Origin: Chamaecrista fasciculata
Taxonomy: Eukaryota; Streptophyta; Magnoliopsida; Fabales; Fabaceae
Direction: 5' to 3'
Assembly: GCA_003254925.1 (NCBI GenBank)
Contig: QANZ01031063.1
Span: forward strand, 134,150 to 198,149
DNA: 64,000 bases
Positions 52,089 through 63,334 of the stretch are shown here, piece by piece. The translations under genes were made by a program, and so were the position numbers. Under the pieces are notes generated by a model. The model saw only the letters and a program-made list of their open reading frames with translations, made no database searches and was not told the DNA's origin. Position 1 is the stretch's first letter. Each line of letters opens with the position of its first letter.

Positions 52089-54291
52089 TGTTGGGAAATC
52101 ATAGAGGGAGCGCAGCGGAAGAATTAAAAAATTTTAAACTTAACTCAATAAAACTAAAAAGGCCAACTCTGTGATTCCTTCCAGGATCCACTAACTATGT
52201 TTATACTAAGTAAGAAAAGATGTTTACCTAGTTTTGATCGGTGACTTATCGTGTTTGCGAATTTGAGAAGTCCACTGAGTGTCCTTCCTCTACCGGTGAT
52301 CCACACGAGCAGTTTGGCAGATGCCTAGGTGCTAGCCTCCTTCACTTCTTCCCAAGTGAAAACGGGAACTCTATCTATGATTCTTGAATAATCAAGAACT
52401 GTTCTTGATTATCAAGATTGATTGGGAAGTACTAATATTATCAGGTGCAGGTCCAATTCTCTTTCTTCAAGAAAATCGACTCACTCTCATAATATTAGGA
52501 CTAGGCGATTTTTCACTCTCTATAGATGCTCTAGGCGAAATTCTTGGTCTGACCAAGAATTGATCTGTGTTGTGAGTTATCTCTGAGATAGGCGCCTAGT
52601 GCCTCTATTTATAGTGTTCTCATTCCTAGTTTTAGGGAATCCTAATCCAATTAGGATATCTCTAAGATATGGGATATCTTTTAGATATCTCAAAATATCT
52701 TTTGATTTATAATATTAAACTTAATATTATAATTCAAAAATAAGGCCCAATTTCGAATTTGACCTATCCTAGATCAAATCTTGGATCAAATCTTAATTTG
52801 CTCAAATCCTATTGGTTGGAATGAGTCATGAGATTTTGATTTTATAATTTAAATATTACTTTAATAATTAAATATAAAAATCGACTTTAGCCTAGACCCA
52901 AACTCTAAAATGCAAGATCAAATCTTCCATCCCAAGAAAGGGGGTAGGCGAAATTCTCATGGAGTTTTTGGAGGAATTTTATAACAACCCAAACTCCTTA
53001 GGTAGTTATAACTAATTCCTAACAATTTTGAATAAAAGAATTACCTTAATATCTTTTAATTCAAATCCTATATCTTTTCCAAAAGATATTTATCTTATCT
53101 TTATTTAATTAATAAAAACAATTTCTATTAATAAAAACAAAGATAATGAGGCGCCACCCTCATCCTTTTATTTCCCAATTTTAGTGAATTTAATAAATCA
53201 ATAATTCCCTAATTTTTAGGAAACTTATTTAATTTATTTATTCACTAATATTTTAATTGTAAAACTATTTAACAATTAATTTAAATTTAAATTTGTCCAA
53301 CAAATTTAAAACCTCAATCATAGATATTTATTTAAGACAAGATTTAATGTCCTAAGACATTTAACTATGTCCTAAATTGTGTCACCTAAGTGACTCACGA
53401 ATTAACCCTAATTCGTGTCCCAAAAATTAGCATCTTGATCCTGCTCATGTGTGACCCAGCAGGCCTCACGTGAAGTTGGCAGCAAATCATCTTATGACTC
53501 ACAAGTCGTGAGCGGACTCTAGCAAGCCATCACGACTACCCAAAACACGGGAGTTATCGCTTTAACGTTTTAACGATTTAACCTAAATACCACCTTGTCA
53601 TAATTCCTATTGTCTCACGATATTTTGGTCATGGATCAGGCACGGGAATGTCATCCAAAATCCAAACCACAACTTTCTCGATTTCCTGAGTTAGTCCCAA
53701 TTCCCAGCGTGGCCACGCATTTCTTGGACAGACTCATCGAGGGCGCCAGTTAAATATCTCTCATCTTAAATGAGGGACAAAATCCCATCTTGGTCAACCA
53801 CATTCCTTTGCACGGTAATCAACCAAACCCGTACCTAGCCTGTATGGCTACCCTGCTACGGGTAACGTTGGACTAGGCCAAAGTTTGACAACTACAATGC
53901 CGGAATAGTCAAGACCTCAGGTCTAAGGCTATCGTGACAGGTGTACAGGAGAGGCTCGCTTATGACTAAACCCATGCAGGACTCTCCGGGTCGGTCCAGC
54001 AATTTGTAACCCTTACAAAATTGCACCATGGCTCTCGAGAAGCATCTAGTGCATGTATCTCTATACACCGAGGTCATGCTGGTCTTAGTTCATTTACGTT
54101 CCCACGTTAATGATCGACCAGGGACAGTTTTAGATTAAATATCCTATAATCAATCAAGGACGCTATCATAGTAAACACGCTAATAATATGATAACAACAT
54201 AATTTATCTCTATAAATTAATCAAAAATATATATGTTCAAATAACACATAAATAAAATGATTGGCCCTAGGGCACAATCTCCATCATTTTC
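52084..54291 (-). mobile_element. Solo LTR, 2198 bp, inserted in the pararetroviral sequence
   Basis: The element spans 52089-54286, starts TG and ends CA, and is flanked by the perfect 5-bp duplication TTTTC (52084-52088, 54287-54291). On the minus strand it begins TGATGGAGATTGTGCCCTAG and ends with GATTTCCCAACA. No gag or pol sequence lies inside, so it is a solo LTR left by recombination, or a large non-autonomous element. Orientation is inferred from its usual ends and is uncertain. Confidence 0.82.
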
Positions 54292-54748
54292 TGGTCTTGA
54301 AGTTTTCTGGAACGAAATGACATTTAATAGGAAAAATATTATTAGCCATTTGACGAGGAGTAATAGTTGGAGGACCATACTCAGACTCTAAAGGTTCTAT
54401 GGGAATAGTAATGGATTTCTGAAAATACTTAGAAACATTGGACTAAGGAGAGGGAGGCCTAAAAAAGGATTTCTGAGGTAAAGGAGTAAGGGTTGATTTG
54501 GGAGTAGGAGGAGTAGGTGTTGAAACTAATGCAGAAGAAAGTGGAGGTCTGGCAACTATCTGATTATATGGACTGGTAAGGGGGGAGTATTTGTTCTGTA
54601 AATTTAAAATAGAAGAATATTCTTGTTTTGGAAAACTCAAAGGTTTTTCATATTGCTCTATGGTGGCAAATTTCTGTTCTGTCTTTGGAGAACCACTCAC
54701 ATTTTGCTGTTTCTGATCACTCATCTTCTGTTTTGAATCACTCATCAC
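54292..54748 (-). pseudogene. Pararetroviral downstream open region, proximal part
   Basis: It starts MMSDSKQKMSDQKQQNV at 54748, overlapping the end of the RNase H frame. It is Pro/Ser/Thr/Gln-rich and low in complexity, with a stop at 54443. Homology to the distal part is cut by the solo LTR at 54291. Role unknown. Confidence 0.5.
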
Positions 54749-54749
54749 T

Positions 54750-55640
54750 CATCTTCTTTCCCTGAAGAAATTCTCTGGTTAAAAAATCTAGAAGTGCATT
54801 TTTCTTTCCATTTATATGTTCTATATCAAAATCAAAACATGCTAAAATGGCTTGCCATCTGGCGAAAATATGCTTTGAAACTAAATTCTGAACATCTTTC
54901 TATAAAATATCTTTTGCTGATTTACAATCTACTTTTAATAAAATTTTTTTATTAAAAACATCTTCTTGAAACTTTGAAATGCATAAAACTATAGAAAGAA
55001 TTTCTTTTTTAACTGTACTATATTTAATCTGTGTATCATTCCAGGTTCCCGAATGATACCTTACTATCTGCTCTTTTTCTTCGATTTTCTGTTTGAGCAC
55101 ACCCCCAAAACCTAAGTCTGATGCGTCTGTCTCTATAATCATAAAGGCTTCTGGATCTGGAATTCCTAAACAAGGAAGGGTTTTAACTATTTCTTTTAAT
55201 TTTTTAACTACTTGGGTCATTTCTTCTGACCATTCTGGAGGATTTTTCCTAAGTCTTCTAAATAGTGGCTTGCATAAAAGTCTAAGATTAGGAATAAACT
55301 CTGAGACATAATTAAGACATCCTAGAAATCTTTGCAACTGATTCTTATCTGTTACCTTATCTGGAAACTTATCTGCAAATTCTATAGATCTACTTATTGG
55401 CTGAATAGTTCCTTGATGAATTTCAAATCCTAAAAATCTGATTTTAGTAAGAAAAAGTTTCATTTTTCTAGCTGAGACAACTAAACCATTATTCTTAACG
55501 ATAAAACTGATCTAAGTGCTTAAAATGTTGTTCTATGGAATTAGAAAACACAAGCACATCATCAATATAAACAATCACAAATGCTGAATAAGGATAAAAT
55601 ATATCATTCATAATATGTTGAAATTCTGATGGTGCATTCT
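54750..55640 (-). pseudogene. Pararetroviral reverse transcriptase tail and RNase H
   Basis: The catalytic YIDD of reverse transcriptase is encoded near 55559-55575, in a frame different from the long upstream frame. A stop near 55500 separates it from 54900-55463, which encodes KIRFLGFEIHQG, NQLQRFLGCLNYVSEF, then RNase H with IIETDASDLGFGGVL and YSTVKKEILSIV. A stop at 54900 interrupts before the conserved end of RNase H, which remains visible down to about 54750. No integrase follows. Confidence 0.75.
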
Positions 55641-58600
55641 TCAAACCAAAAGGCATAACATTCCACTCATAATGTCCAAAGGGGACAGTAAAAGCGGTTT
55701 TATATCTATCTGGATCTGATAATATCCTGATTTCATGTCAAATTTAGAAAAAATAGATCCTTTATGGACTCGAGTAATTAAATCTTTCTTATTCGGAAGT
55801 GGATATCTAATCCATCTAAGGACTTTATTTAAAGGTTTATAATTAATAACCATTCTAGGTGTTCCTCGTTCTCTTTCTGCTTGATTATAAACATAAAATG
55901 CTGAGCAACTCCACGGGGACTTGCTGACCCTAATAAGACCTTTATCTAATAATTCTTGAATTTCTTTCTTACAGTACTCTAATGTTTCTTGATTCATCTG
56001 AATAGGATGTGCTTTAGAAGGGATTTTCGTTTCATCGAAATCTTCCTCATAGGGTAGTGTTACTATATGTTTCTTTCTAGACCAAAAAGCATTAGGATGT
56101 TCTGAACAAATATCTTTTTCAAATTTCTTAACTAATAACTCTATTTTATTTTTAATTTGAGAGGAATTTAATTGATCTTCTATACGCTTATAATGAATCT
56201 CTTTGTTAAGTAAACAAATTTGTTTTTGTTTAGACTCTATACAAATATCTTTTAATAACTTTACTTCTTTAATTCGAACTGGAGTAACAAAATCAAACAA
56301 AACTTCTTTTCCCATGACTTTAGTAGTTAATCCTCTGGTATCTACTGTAAAAGGATAAATTAAAGTCAAAAATGATGTTCCTAATATAACATTTTCTGAA
56401 ACGTTTTTAATTAAAGTGAAGGGAGTTTTAAAACAAAATTTATCTTTACAAACTTTAACTGCAGATAATTTATACTGAATATTTAACCTAGAACCATTGG
56501 CACTAGATAAACGTTCAGTAGTTTTCTCGTAAAACTGGGTAGGAATAAGTCCTTCCCTTATACAATTAGAATCTGCTCCAGAGTCTATTAATGCTATAAC
56601 ATCTAAATGAAATTTATTTTTGATAGTTAAAGAAATCCTACATCTCCAATTCTGAGTAGGTATTCTAGAAATAATGTTCATATAACTAGTTTCTTCTAAA
56701 TCCTTTTCTGAATTTTCTACATCTTTATCATCTATAAACACTTCTTTTCCTTTATTCTTAATCTGACAAAGACCTTGTAGATGATTAATATTTAATTCTA
56801 AAGTTTGATTCTTATTTTTTAAAAAACTTATATCTCTTTTAATATTTTTAATTTCTTCTTGTAAATCTTCTATGCTAACTGTAGGTTTTTCTGTTTTAAA
56901 TCTGTTTATTATATTTTTGAAATTATAGGGTTCTGACTCTTTAGGGCTTTCTTCTATTTTTTGTTCTTCTGATTTTAAAATATCTCTAACCTGAACTATA
57001 ACTTGATTTCTTATATTATTATCTTCTATTTGTTCTATAATATCTAGAAATCCTTGAAATTGATCTCTACTAATAACATTTATACTTCTAATACATGAAG
57101 AACAATCACATAAATCTATACCAAGACATTCCTTGTTTTCTATAGAACTTTCTGAAGAAGAAGAAGAAGAATCAATCAAACATACATCATCATGTTCTGA
57201 AACATCGGAATCTGAAGAAGAGGAAACATAATCTTCTAATAATAAAATACTTCTGAGACCTTCTTTGTATTTTTCATCTATTTCTAAATTGTTGATTTTC
57301 TTTAAAACTTTACAATCTTTTATAATATGACCAAATCTACCGCACTTATAACAAGTGACGTTAGAAGAAAACTGTTTCTTTCCTTTCTTATATTTAGACT
57401 TAAAAGGACGTTTTCTGTAATTCTGAGGTTTATAAAACCTTTTCTTTGAAAAACTCTTTCTATTGAATCGTTTCTTTTTCTTCTGAGAAGAGGGAGCTTG
57501 TAATTTCTCCATACCATACTGTTGACAAAAATTTCCCATTTCTTTTTTATTATCAAAAGATTCTTTTCTAATTTTAGACTGTAATCTAATATCTGTACAT
57601 AAAGAGAGACCACTACGAGTAATTATATCTATTAAATGACCATAAGAATAATCTCTATAATTAATTAAATTATTAGAACTTGATTGCCTTAAATTTTCTC
57701 TAATTTTTTCTGCAAATAATTTTGGTAATCCTCCTATAAATCTTTCTTTCCAAAAATCTGCTGAACAATCTGGTCTAAGATAAACTTTAGTTAAAAACAT
57801 ATCTTTATACCATCTAAATTCTGTCATAGTAGGACATCTGAGATGCATAAGCTGATCACCAGCTCGCTCCTGAAAACTAGTCGGGTCACCAACAAAATGT
57901 TTAGTGATCGCCCAAACTAATGTAGCAAAAGCATCTGGGATCTGTGTATGACCTTCTGTTTTTACTGCGTTTAAAATTAAATTTCTGTCTTCATTAGTGA
58001 GAAAATTATCCCACCAACCTTTTAATTGTCCGGTAAACCTAGTTATAACCATCGTAGCAATGGCTCTATCCGTGTTATTATGGACTTTACATGCTGAAGC
58101 AAAAATTGTCATATTCTGAATAGTTTCTAAAATCTGATATTCACTTTTTCCATCTATATTCCATTCCACTATATCATTTCCTGAGTAAGAAACACTGTAA
58201 TCTAAACCTCGTTCCTCATACTGGGTATCAGGAAAAGTAGGCCTTGGATAATAATTTCTAGTTTTAACATACTGAGTTGAAGGTTTCTGTTTTTTAAAAT
58301 CTATTTTACCTATAAAATTATCTTCACTATTACTTTCATACTGACTAACTACATTAATAGAGGATGAATTCTTCATTTCTAATTTATTAAACTTATTAAT
58401 TAAATCTGAGAGTAAAGCATTATTATTATTTCCTAACTTAATTTGTTTGCAATCTTCATCTGATATTACAGAAAACTTATAACAAGGTTTTTGAATAGAA
58501 TTTGAAGAAGATGGGTTTAGCATCTCCTTTTTGTTACCTAATTTTAATTCTGAAAGGTTTGGTTTATTTAAAACATTTTCTATTCTATCCATCTGTTGAA

Positions 58601-59025
58601 AGATTGTGTTTAAAGCTATGTTTGAAAAATTATTCTGAGATACTACTTTAGAAATATCTGTTTTAGTTACTGGAACTTCTTTTGATTCTATTATTTTTAT
58701 GGGTGTTGCTTCTACTGTAGAACTGCCCACTTTAACCTTTATGTTTTCAAAAGGTGGATGAACAGACTCTATTTGGTTGCCTGCTTCTGTTAACCAACTG
58801 GTGGTAACTTTACTGGTAACGTTTATAGAAGAAACAAAGGGGTTATCTATATTATTTTCTACTGAAAATTCATCAAACCAATCAAAGAAAAATCTGTGAA
58901 ATTTATTTTCTGTTAAATGATCATAAAACATCTGTAACCATTCTGATTTTTGTCTTTTAGTAAAAGTAGAAAAATACCATTTACGTCTTTCTTTATTTTC
59001 TGTTGACAAAAATTCATTTCTTAAA
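55641..59025 (-). pseudogene. Pararetroviral polyprotein: coat/gag-like, zinc knuckle, protease, start of RT
   Basis: The open frame runs from 59120 to 55641, but its first 31 codons or so lie in the inverted arm and are not original. Order: WYFSTFTKRQKSEWLQMF-type N-terminal part; capsid-like region with TRFTGQLKGWWDNF and FIGGLPKLFAEKIREN (residues about 360-480); Lys/Arg-rich stretch; zinc knuckle CYKCGRFGHIIKDC (about 588); Ser/Asp/Glu-rich linker; protease ALIDSGADSNCI (about 843); RT start with PRMVINYKPLNK (about 1087) and FSKFDMKSGYYQI. A short deletion near 55730 then shifts the frame. A movement-protein domain was not recognised. Confidence 0.75.
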
Positions 59026-59610
59026 TATTTGGGCACGATTCTCAGAAGCAGACTAATTTGTCCCAGTTCGAGTAATTCTAAGAGATGGGACCAGAAGTCA
59101 GCATCATGGCAGACAAGCATCTTTTCTTTTCAAAAGATGTTTCGTCTTTATCTTATCTTTTACTTTAGAATCTTTACTTTTATCTTTTCTTTATGTCTTA
59201 GTCAAGGTTGTAATTATGCTTTTGCTTTTTGGATTTGTAATCGTTTTGAAGTCCGTGGATTCGAAAACTTTGAAATCCTCCAGAAGTCTATTTAAGCGTA
59301 TGTTTTTAGAATTCAGAGATCATCTGAAAATTGTGAGTCTAGATATGTACGAGTGTGCTTCTTCTCTGTAAAGCTTTGTTTCCTGTAAGTTTTATATATT
59401 TGTTTACTTTAAGCTATTCATATATATAAAATCTTAAGTATCAATTATCCATATTTGTTTACTTTAAGCTATTCATATATATAAAATCTTCAGTATCAAT
59501 TATCCAACTTCTCATGAATACATATATATAAAATCTTAAGTATCAATAATTGAACCTCTCATGAATACAAACCTGGGTTAAAATGGTATATATATATATA
59601 TGTATATGTA
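59026..59610 (+). promoter_or_regulatory. Right inverted arm: intergenic/promoter region of the pararetroviral sequence
   Basis: It is the inverse of 50690-51191, starting at the shared TATTTGGGC. The TATA-like TATTTAAG is at 59288-59295. It carries an internal 54-bp tandem duplication (59397-59450, 59451-59504, with ATTTGTTTACTTTAAGC) and a third partial copy that the left arm lacks. It points rightward, toward the Helitron remnant. Confidence 0.65.
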
Positions 59611-59639
59611 TGTACTTTTGACCATAAGCTGAAAAAAAA

Positions 59640-60515
59640 TATGTTGTTCTTAAGATTGACGACAATGCTAATATGATGTCCGAAATGTAACCGAGCGAAT
59701 TCTTGAATTCCATTAAAGGTTCAGGACTACCCTATCATTGTTTGAAGCTCAAGGTAGGAGCACCTGTTATGTTACTCAGGAATATTGACAAAGTTTTGGG
59801 TCTATGTAATGGAACCAGATTGATCATTTCAAGAATGACGAATCATGTTATTGAAGTCATTGCTATGTCTGGGAAGGCTGCTGGACAAAAAGTCTTAATT
59901 GCACGTTTATTAATCACTCCTTCTGACTCTAAATTACCTTTCAAATTCCAAAGATGTCAGTTTTCAGTAGTGTTGTCATTTGCGACGACTATTAATAAGA
60001 GTCAAGGTCAGTCGTTATCAAGTGTCGGATTGTACCTTCACCGTTCAGTTTTTAGCCATGGTCAACTGTATGTTACTTTGTCTCGAGTTAGGACAAAGGC
60101 AGGGATTAAGATTCTCATATGCAACACAGTTGATGACAATATCCATAAAACAAGTAATGTTGTATATCGTGAGATTTTTCAGGGTGTTTGAAAAAGTCTA
60201 GGTTAATATTAATCGAAACATATTGCATTCTGTTTGACTGTACAATTATATGTAACAATGATGTCGTATCAAGTGTGAGTATGTTTTGTAAACCTCTACA
60301 ATATCTCAAAGTGATCCAATGTAAAATACATTTAGCGCTGTTTTTTATAATATTACAGAATATAATGGTTGATGTAGGCCAGAAATAATCTTACTTGTTA
60401 TATTCACATTTTAAGATTATATTGAAAGTGATGTCTTGAACTAATTCTTAAACAATTATTTACAACAAGTATTTACAACAATAAACTCCCTGCATCACAC
60501 GGGTCAATATTCTAG
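59640..60515 (+). mobile_element. Helitron remnant: 3' part with helicase tail and terminal CTAG
   Basis: The frame ending at 60191 encodes GLPYHCLKLKVGAPVMLLRN, LCNGTRLIISRM, ATTINKSQGQSLSSVGLYL and GQLYVTLSRVRTKAGIKI. This is the C-terminal part of the PIF1-like helicase of plant Helitron RepHel proteins (roughly the last 160 of more than 1300 residues). The element ends CACGGGTCAATATTCTAG at 60515, followed by T: the Helitron 3' signature (CTRR with a GC hairpin just before it, here CCCTG...CACGGG, imperfect). The 5' part is missing, replaced by the pararetroviral arm. Confidence 0.8.
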
Positions 60516-60646
60516 TCAAATTAAAAGTGAAAACCCACAAGACCACAGCCACAAAGTCAGCTTTGACGACTAAACTAGTATTCCATATCCATACAAATGC
60601 AGAAAAATTACGACAACTAGCATAGTAATGGTATTGAATTAGAAAA
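60516..60646 (-). repeat. UGT 3' flank, duplicated
   Basis: It matches 37328-37458, the 3' flank of the intact minus-strand UGT (GTATTCCATATCCATACAAA). The Helitron inserted at the A/T site in this flank. Confidence 0.8.
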
Positions 60647-61654
60647 TCATCGAGAAGCAAGCTCTTGAATTAAAGCACTCAAGTTCAAGTAAGATGATCC
60701 TCCTTCTTCCACAGCTTCCTTTGGCATCTTTCGCATATTCCTTTGCTCTGTTTCTCATTTCCTCTGCTTCTTCTCCCTCCATTATCTTTCTCACTGCCTT
60801 CTCAATCGCTTCCTTTTCAATACTATCTCCCTCAAATCTCACCCATTTCTTCACTCCCACTGAAACTCCTATCCTCAAAACTTCAGTCACAAACTTCTCA
60901 TTGTAAAATTGTTCAGCACCCACAGGCCACGTCACCATAGGCACCCTTGCACTCACTACTTCCAATGTTGAATTCCATCCACAATGTGTCACAAATCCAC
61001 CAACAGCTTCATGATCAAGAATCAAAACTTGGGGTGCCCACCTTCTTATTATCAATCCCTTCCCTTCCATTCTCTTCATGAATCCTTCTGGAAGCCATTC
61101 TTCCTCTTCAAATTCTTCTTCTTCTTTTTTTCCTCACTACCCAGATGAAATTTTTCCCTGAAGCCTCCAAAGCCATTGCTATTTCCTTGAGCTAAGTACC
61201 ATTAAATTTCGATAAGCTTCCGAAACAGATGTAAATGACAGAATTGGGTTCTTTCGAATCGAGCCACTTCAAGCATTCTTGTTCATCAATGGATGCTTCT
61301 TTTCCTCTGTTTGAACAACGAAACAGGGCCTCCATGCCATGTTTTCCTTCCTAATTCGTTCTTATAATGATCAGCATACACTTTCTCTAATTCATAGAAA
61401 CTATTCACAACAACCCCAAAACTCTTCATCTCTGATTCTTTCATCTCCTTTTGTTTCCTAGTCCACTCGTTTTCGCCGTCGCCGCCGTCTCTCATGAACT
61501 CCGGCAAGACACTCCTCGTGATCTTGATTTCTTCGGGAAGATTGGGAATCGCGAAGGGCTCCGAATCCGATGATGCGCTCTTGTGGGGTTGGTTGACACG
61601 AATTGATTCTTGGGCACTGAGAGAGAAAGTGTCAGTCCCGTGAAACACAATCCA
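60647..61654 (-). pseudogene. UGT73-type pseudogene 3, 3' part
   Basis: From [20 protein letters not shown] (61380-61440) through a complete PSPG box ([20 protein letters not shown] ... WPVGAEQ, about 60900-61050) to a stop at 60647. One extra base near 60729, a deletion near 61312 and an altered WLPEGF / MKRMEG region near 61080 break the frame. It is closest to the intact gene at 37459-38907, including the 3' flank. Confidence 0.9.
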
Positions 61655-62535
61655 TGATTTTGTTGTATTGAGGGTTAGGAACAATATTTCCATTCACACT
61701 TGATTATAATTACTTGAGTTGAGTTTGATTCTTGTTGATTATTATTAGTGTGTGATTATCTCTCAACAATGGTTGCAATTGTAGAGTTGAGTAACTCTCA
61801 ATCTAAGTTTGTCATAAATGAAATGAGAATTTTGGTTAACTTGTGGAATTGTCTTGGTTGAGATAGCTTCATGGTTGAGTCAAGAGTCTAAGTCTCTTGG
61901 TTAGGGACTATCTTAGGATGAGCTTGTGTAGGGTATCTCTCATATCATTTTGAAGTGATGATGGCCAAACTTGATTATTCCAAAGGGTGTTTTCTCATAG
62001 TTGTTTAACTTGTTTGTCTCTTGTTATCATTTATCAATAAGTTTCATTTTAGTCCTTATAAACAAAAACCACAAAAAGATTTATCGCTTTGTTTAATTGT
62101 TGCATTAGTTTTTAGAAAACAATCAAGAACTTTTTATTGCTTTCACCTAATTAGCAAGAGTTTAGCATTATTTTCCTTTAAACTATCCAACAAAGTTCCT
62201 CAAGAGAAACGACCCGGATTGCATCTCCATAGTGCATCTTTTCCGGTTATTTGGTCGCCTTACGACGGGCAAGGTCAATAATCCAGAGCCTGTGATAGAA
62301 TTCAATATTTCTATAATGTATAGTTCAGATAACAACTCACAATTATCCTCATATTTGGAAATACTATCGGGGCTATATCTTTTTTTTTTTTGTTTGGAAT
62401 TTGTTCAATCAATCTCTCATTTACTTCATGTGCATCGTCGAGTAGGAGCAAGGATTGCTCTATCTCTGAAATTGTCATCATCATGGTATTTTTCAAGTAG
62501 ATCACCATATATATCTCTTAAATATATCTTCTCGT
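61655..62535. mobile_element. 881-bp insertion in UGT pseudogene 3, possibly LTR-derived
   Basis: It replaces about 60 bp of UGT coding sequence. It is non-coding. AAGTTCCTCAAGAGAAACGA at about 62194 followed by CCCGG resembles sequences near the 3' ends of Ty3-type plant LTRs. No target duplication or clear ends were found; it may be a recombination filler. Confidence 0.35.
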
Positions 62536-62860
62536 CACCTGCAACGACACAATCTGGGTGGTTTTGTCACAAGATTTGCTCAACAGAATCTTGAAGCATC
62601 CTTGTGGCTTTGAAGAAAGCAGGAACCAAAGATGGTGAAGTGAGTAAATAGATGTTTTCGCAGCCTTCAGGCAAGCAGGCTTTGACGGAGGGGAACCTGT
62701 TGGTTAAGATTTTGATGATGTTAATGATTATTGTGTCGGGATTTTCAGGAGATTTGGGTTGTCTTATGGGGTGGTGACTATGGTGGATTTTACAACTCTT
62801 GATGCGAAAATTCTGGCCAAATATCATGTGGCTGTGAGCAGCGAAGGGGAGGAACAAGAT
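62536..62860 (-). pseudogene. UGT73-type pseudogene 3, 5' part
   Basis: The minus strand encodes FLPFAAHSHMI, then after a deletion SPENPDTIIINIIKILTNRF, CLPEGCEN and LVPAFFKATRMLQDSVEQIL. This part matches pseudogene 2 (QPENPDTIISIIKILTIRF) far better than the intact 37459 gene ([14 protein letters not shown]). The extreme N-terminus is removed at a MITE junction at 62861. The His of the dyad is in the altered context HSHM. Confidence 0.88.
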
Positions 62861-63228
62861 GGTCCATGTGGTATATTTTTGTCACAAAGACCAAAATCAG
62901 GCTTAAAGTTTACTCTGTTAGCAAAAATGCTCCATGTGATATAATCTGTCAGATCCAATGTTTTATTAAGATTTCATCCTTTCTTTTAAGATTTTCTTTT
63001 ATTCAGGTCCTCGATTCATCTCAAAATAGTCTAGAAAGTTTATCATATTTATTAAACATATCCTAAAATCTGCAAAATAAAAATAGAATTACGGATAAAC
63101 TTGTGGAGACTTTCTAGACTATTCTAAAATGAATAAGAGAACTGAATGAAAGAATATTGAAAGGGCTGAAATCTTAATAGAAATGTTGGGATCTATTAAT
63201 TTTTGGACAAAAATATACCACATTGACC
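62861..63228. mobile_element. TIR-bearing MITE, 368 bp
   Basis: Inverted ends GGTCCATGTGGTATATTTTT (left) and AAAAATATACCACATTGACC (right). No matching target duplication was found, perhaps because flanking DNA was lost. Non-coding. It truncates UGT pseudogene 3. Confidence 0.6.
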
Positions 63229-63334
63229 CTTTTGGCTAACGAAGTAAACCTCAAGTCCAATTTTGACACTTTTTGAACAATAAGAACCTGATCTCTAATT
63301 ACTCAAAACCACAAGGATCTTCACTGTAATTTAT
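63229..63334. other. Short unassigned stretch
   Basis: Non-coding sequence between the MITE and the duplicated block; nothing recognised. Confidence 0.3.

Larger units (their letters stand above)
50690..59610 (-). mobile_element. Caulimovirid-like endogenous pararetrovirus sequence, decayed, with inverted promoter arms
   Basis: The minus strand carries coat/gag-like, zinc-knuckle, aspartic protease, reverse transcriptase and RNase H regions, then a further open region, and no integrase that I can recognise. No LTRs flank it. Instead, the intergenic region occurs as two inverted arms at 50690-51191 and 59026-59610. Missing integrase, missing LTRs and rearranged inverted ends fit an endogenous Caulimoviridae-like sequence. 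A degenerate Ty3-like element remains possible. Several frame breaks and a 2.2 kb LTR insertion show it is inactive. Confidence 0.68.

Noticed and set aside
59029-59295. 88-codon frame on the right arm as a gene
   Set aside because: It and its 118-codon counterpart at 50922-51278 are readings through non-coding promoter arms.
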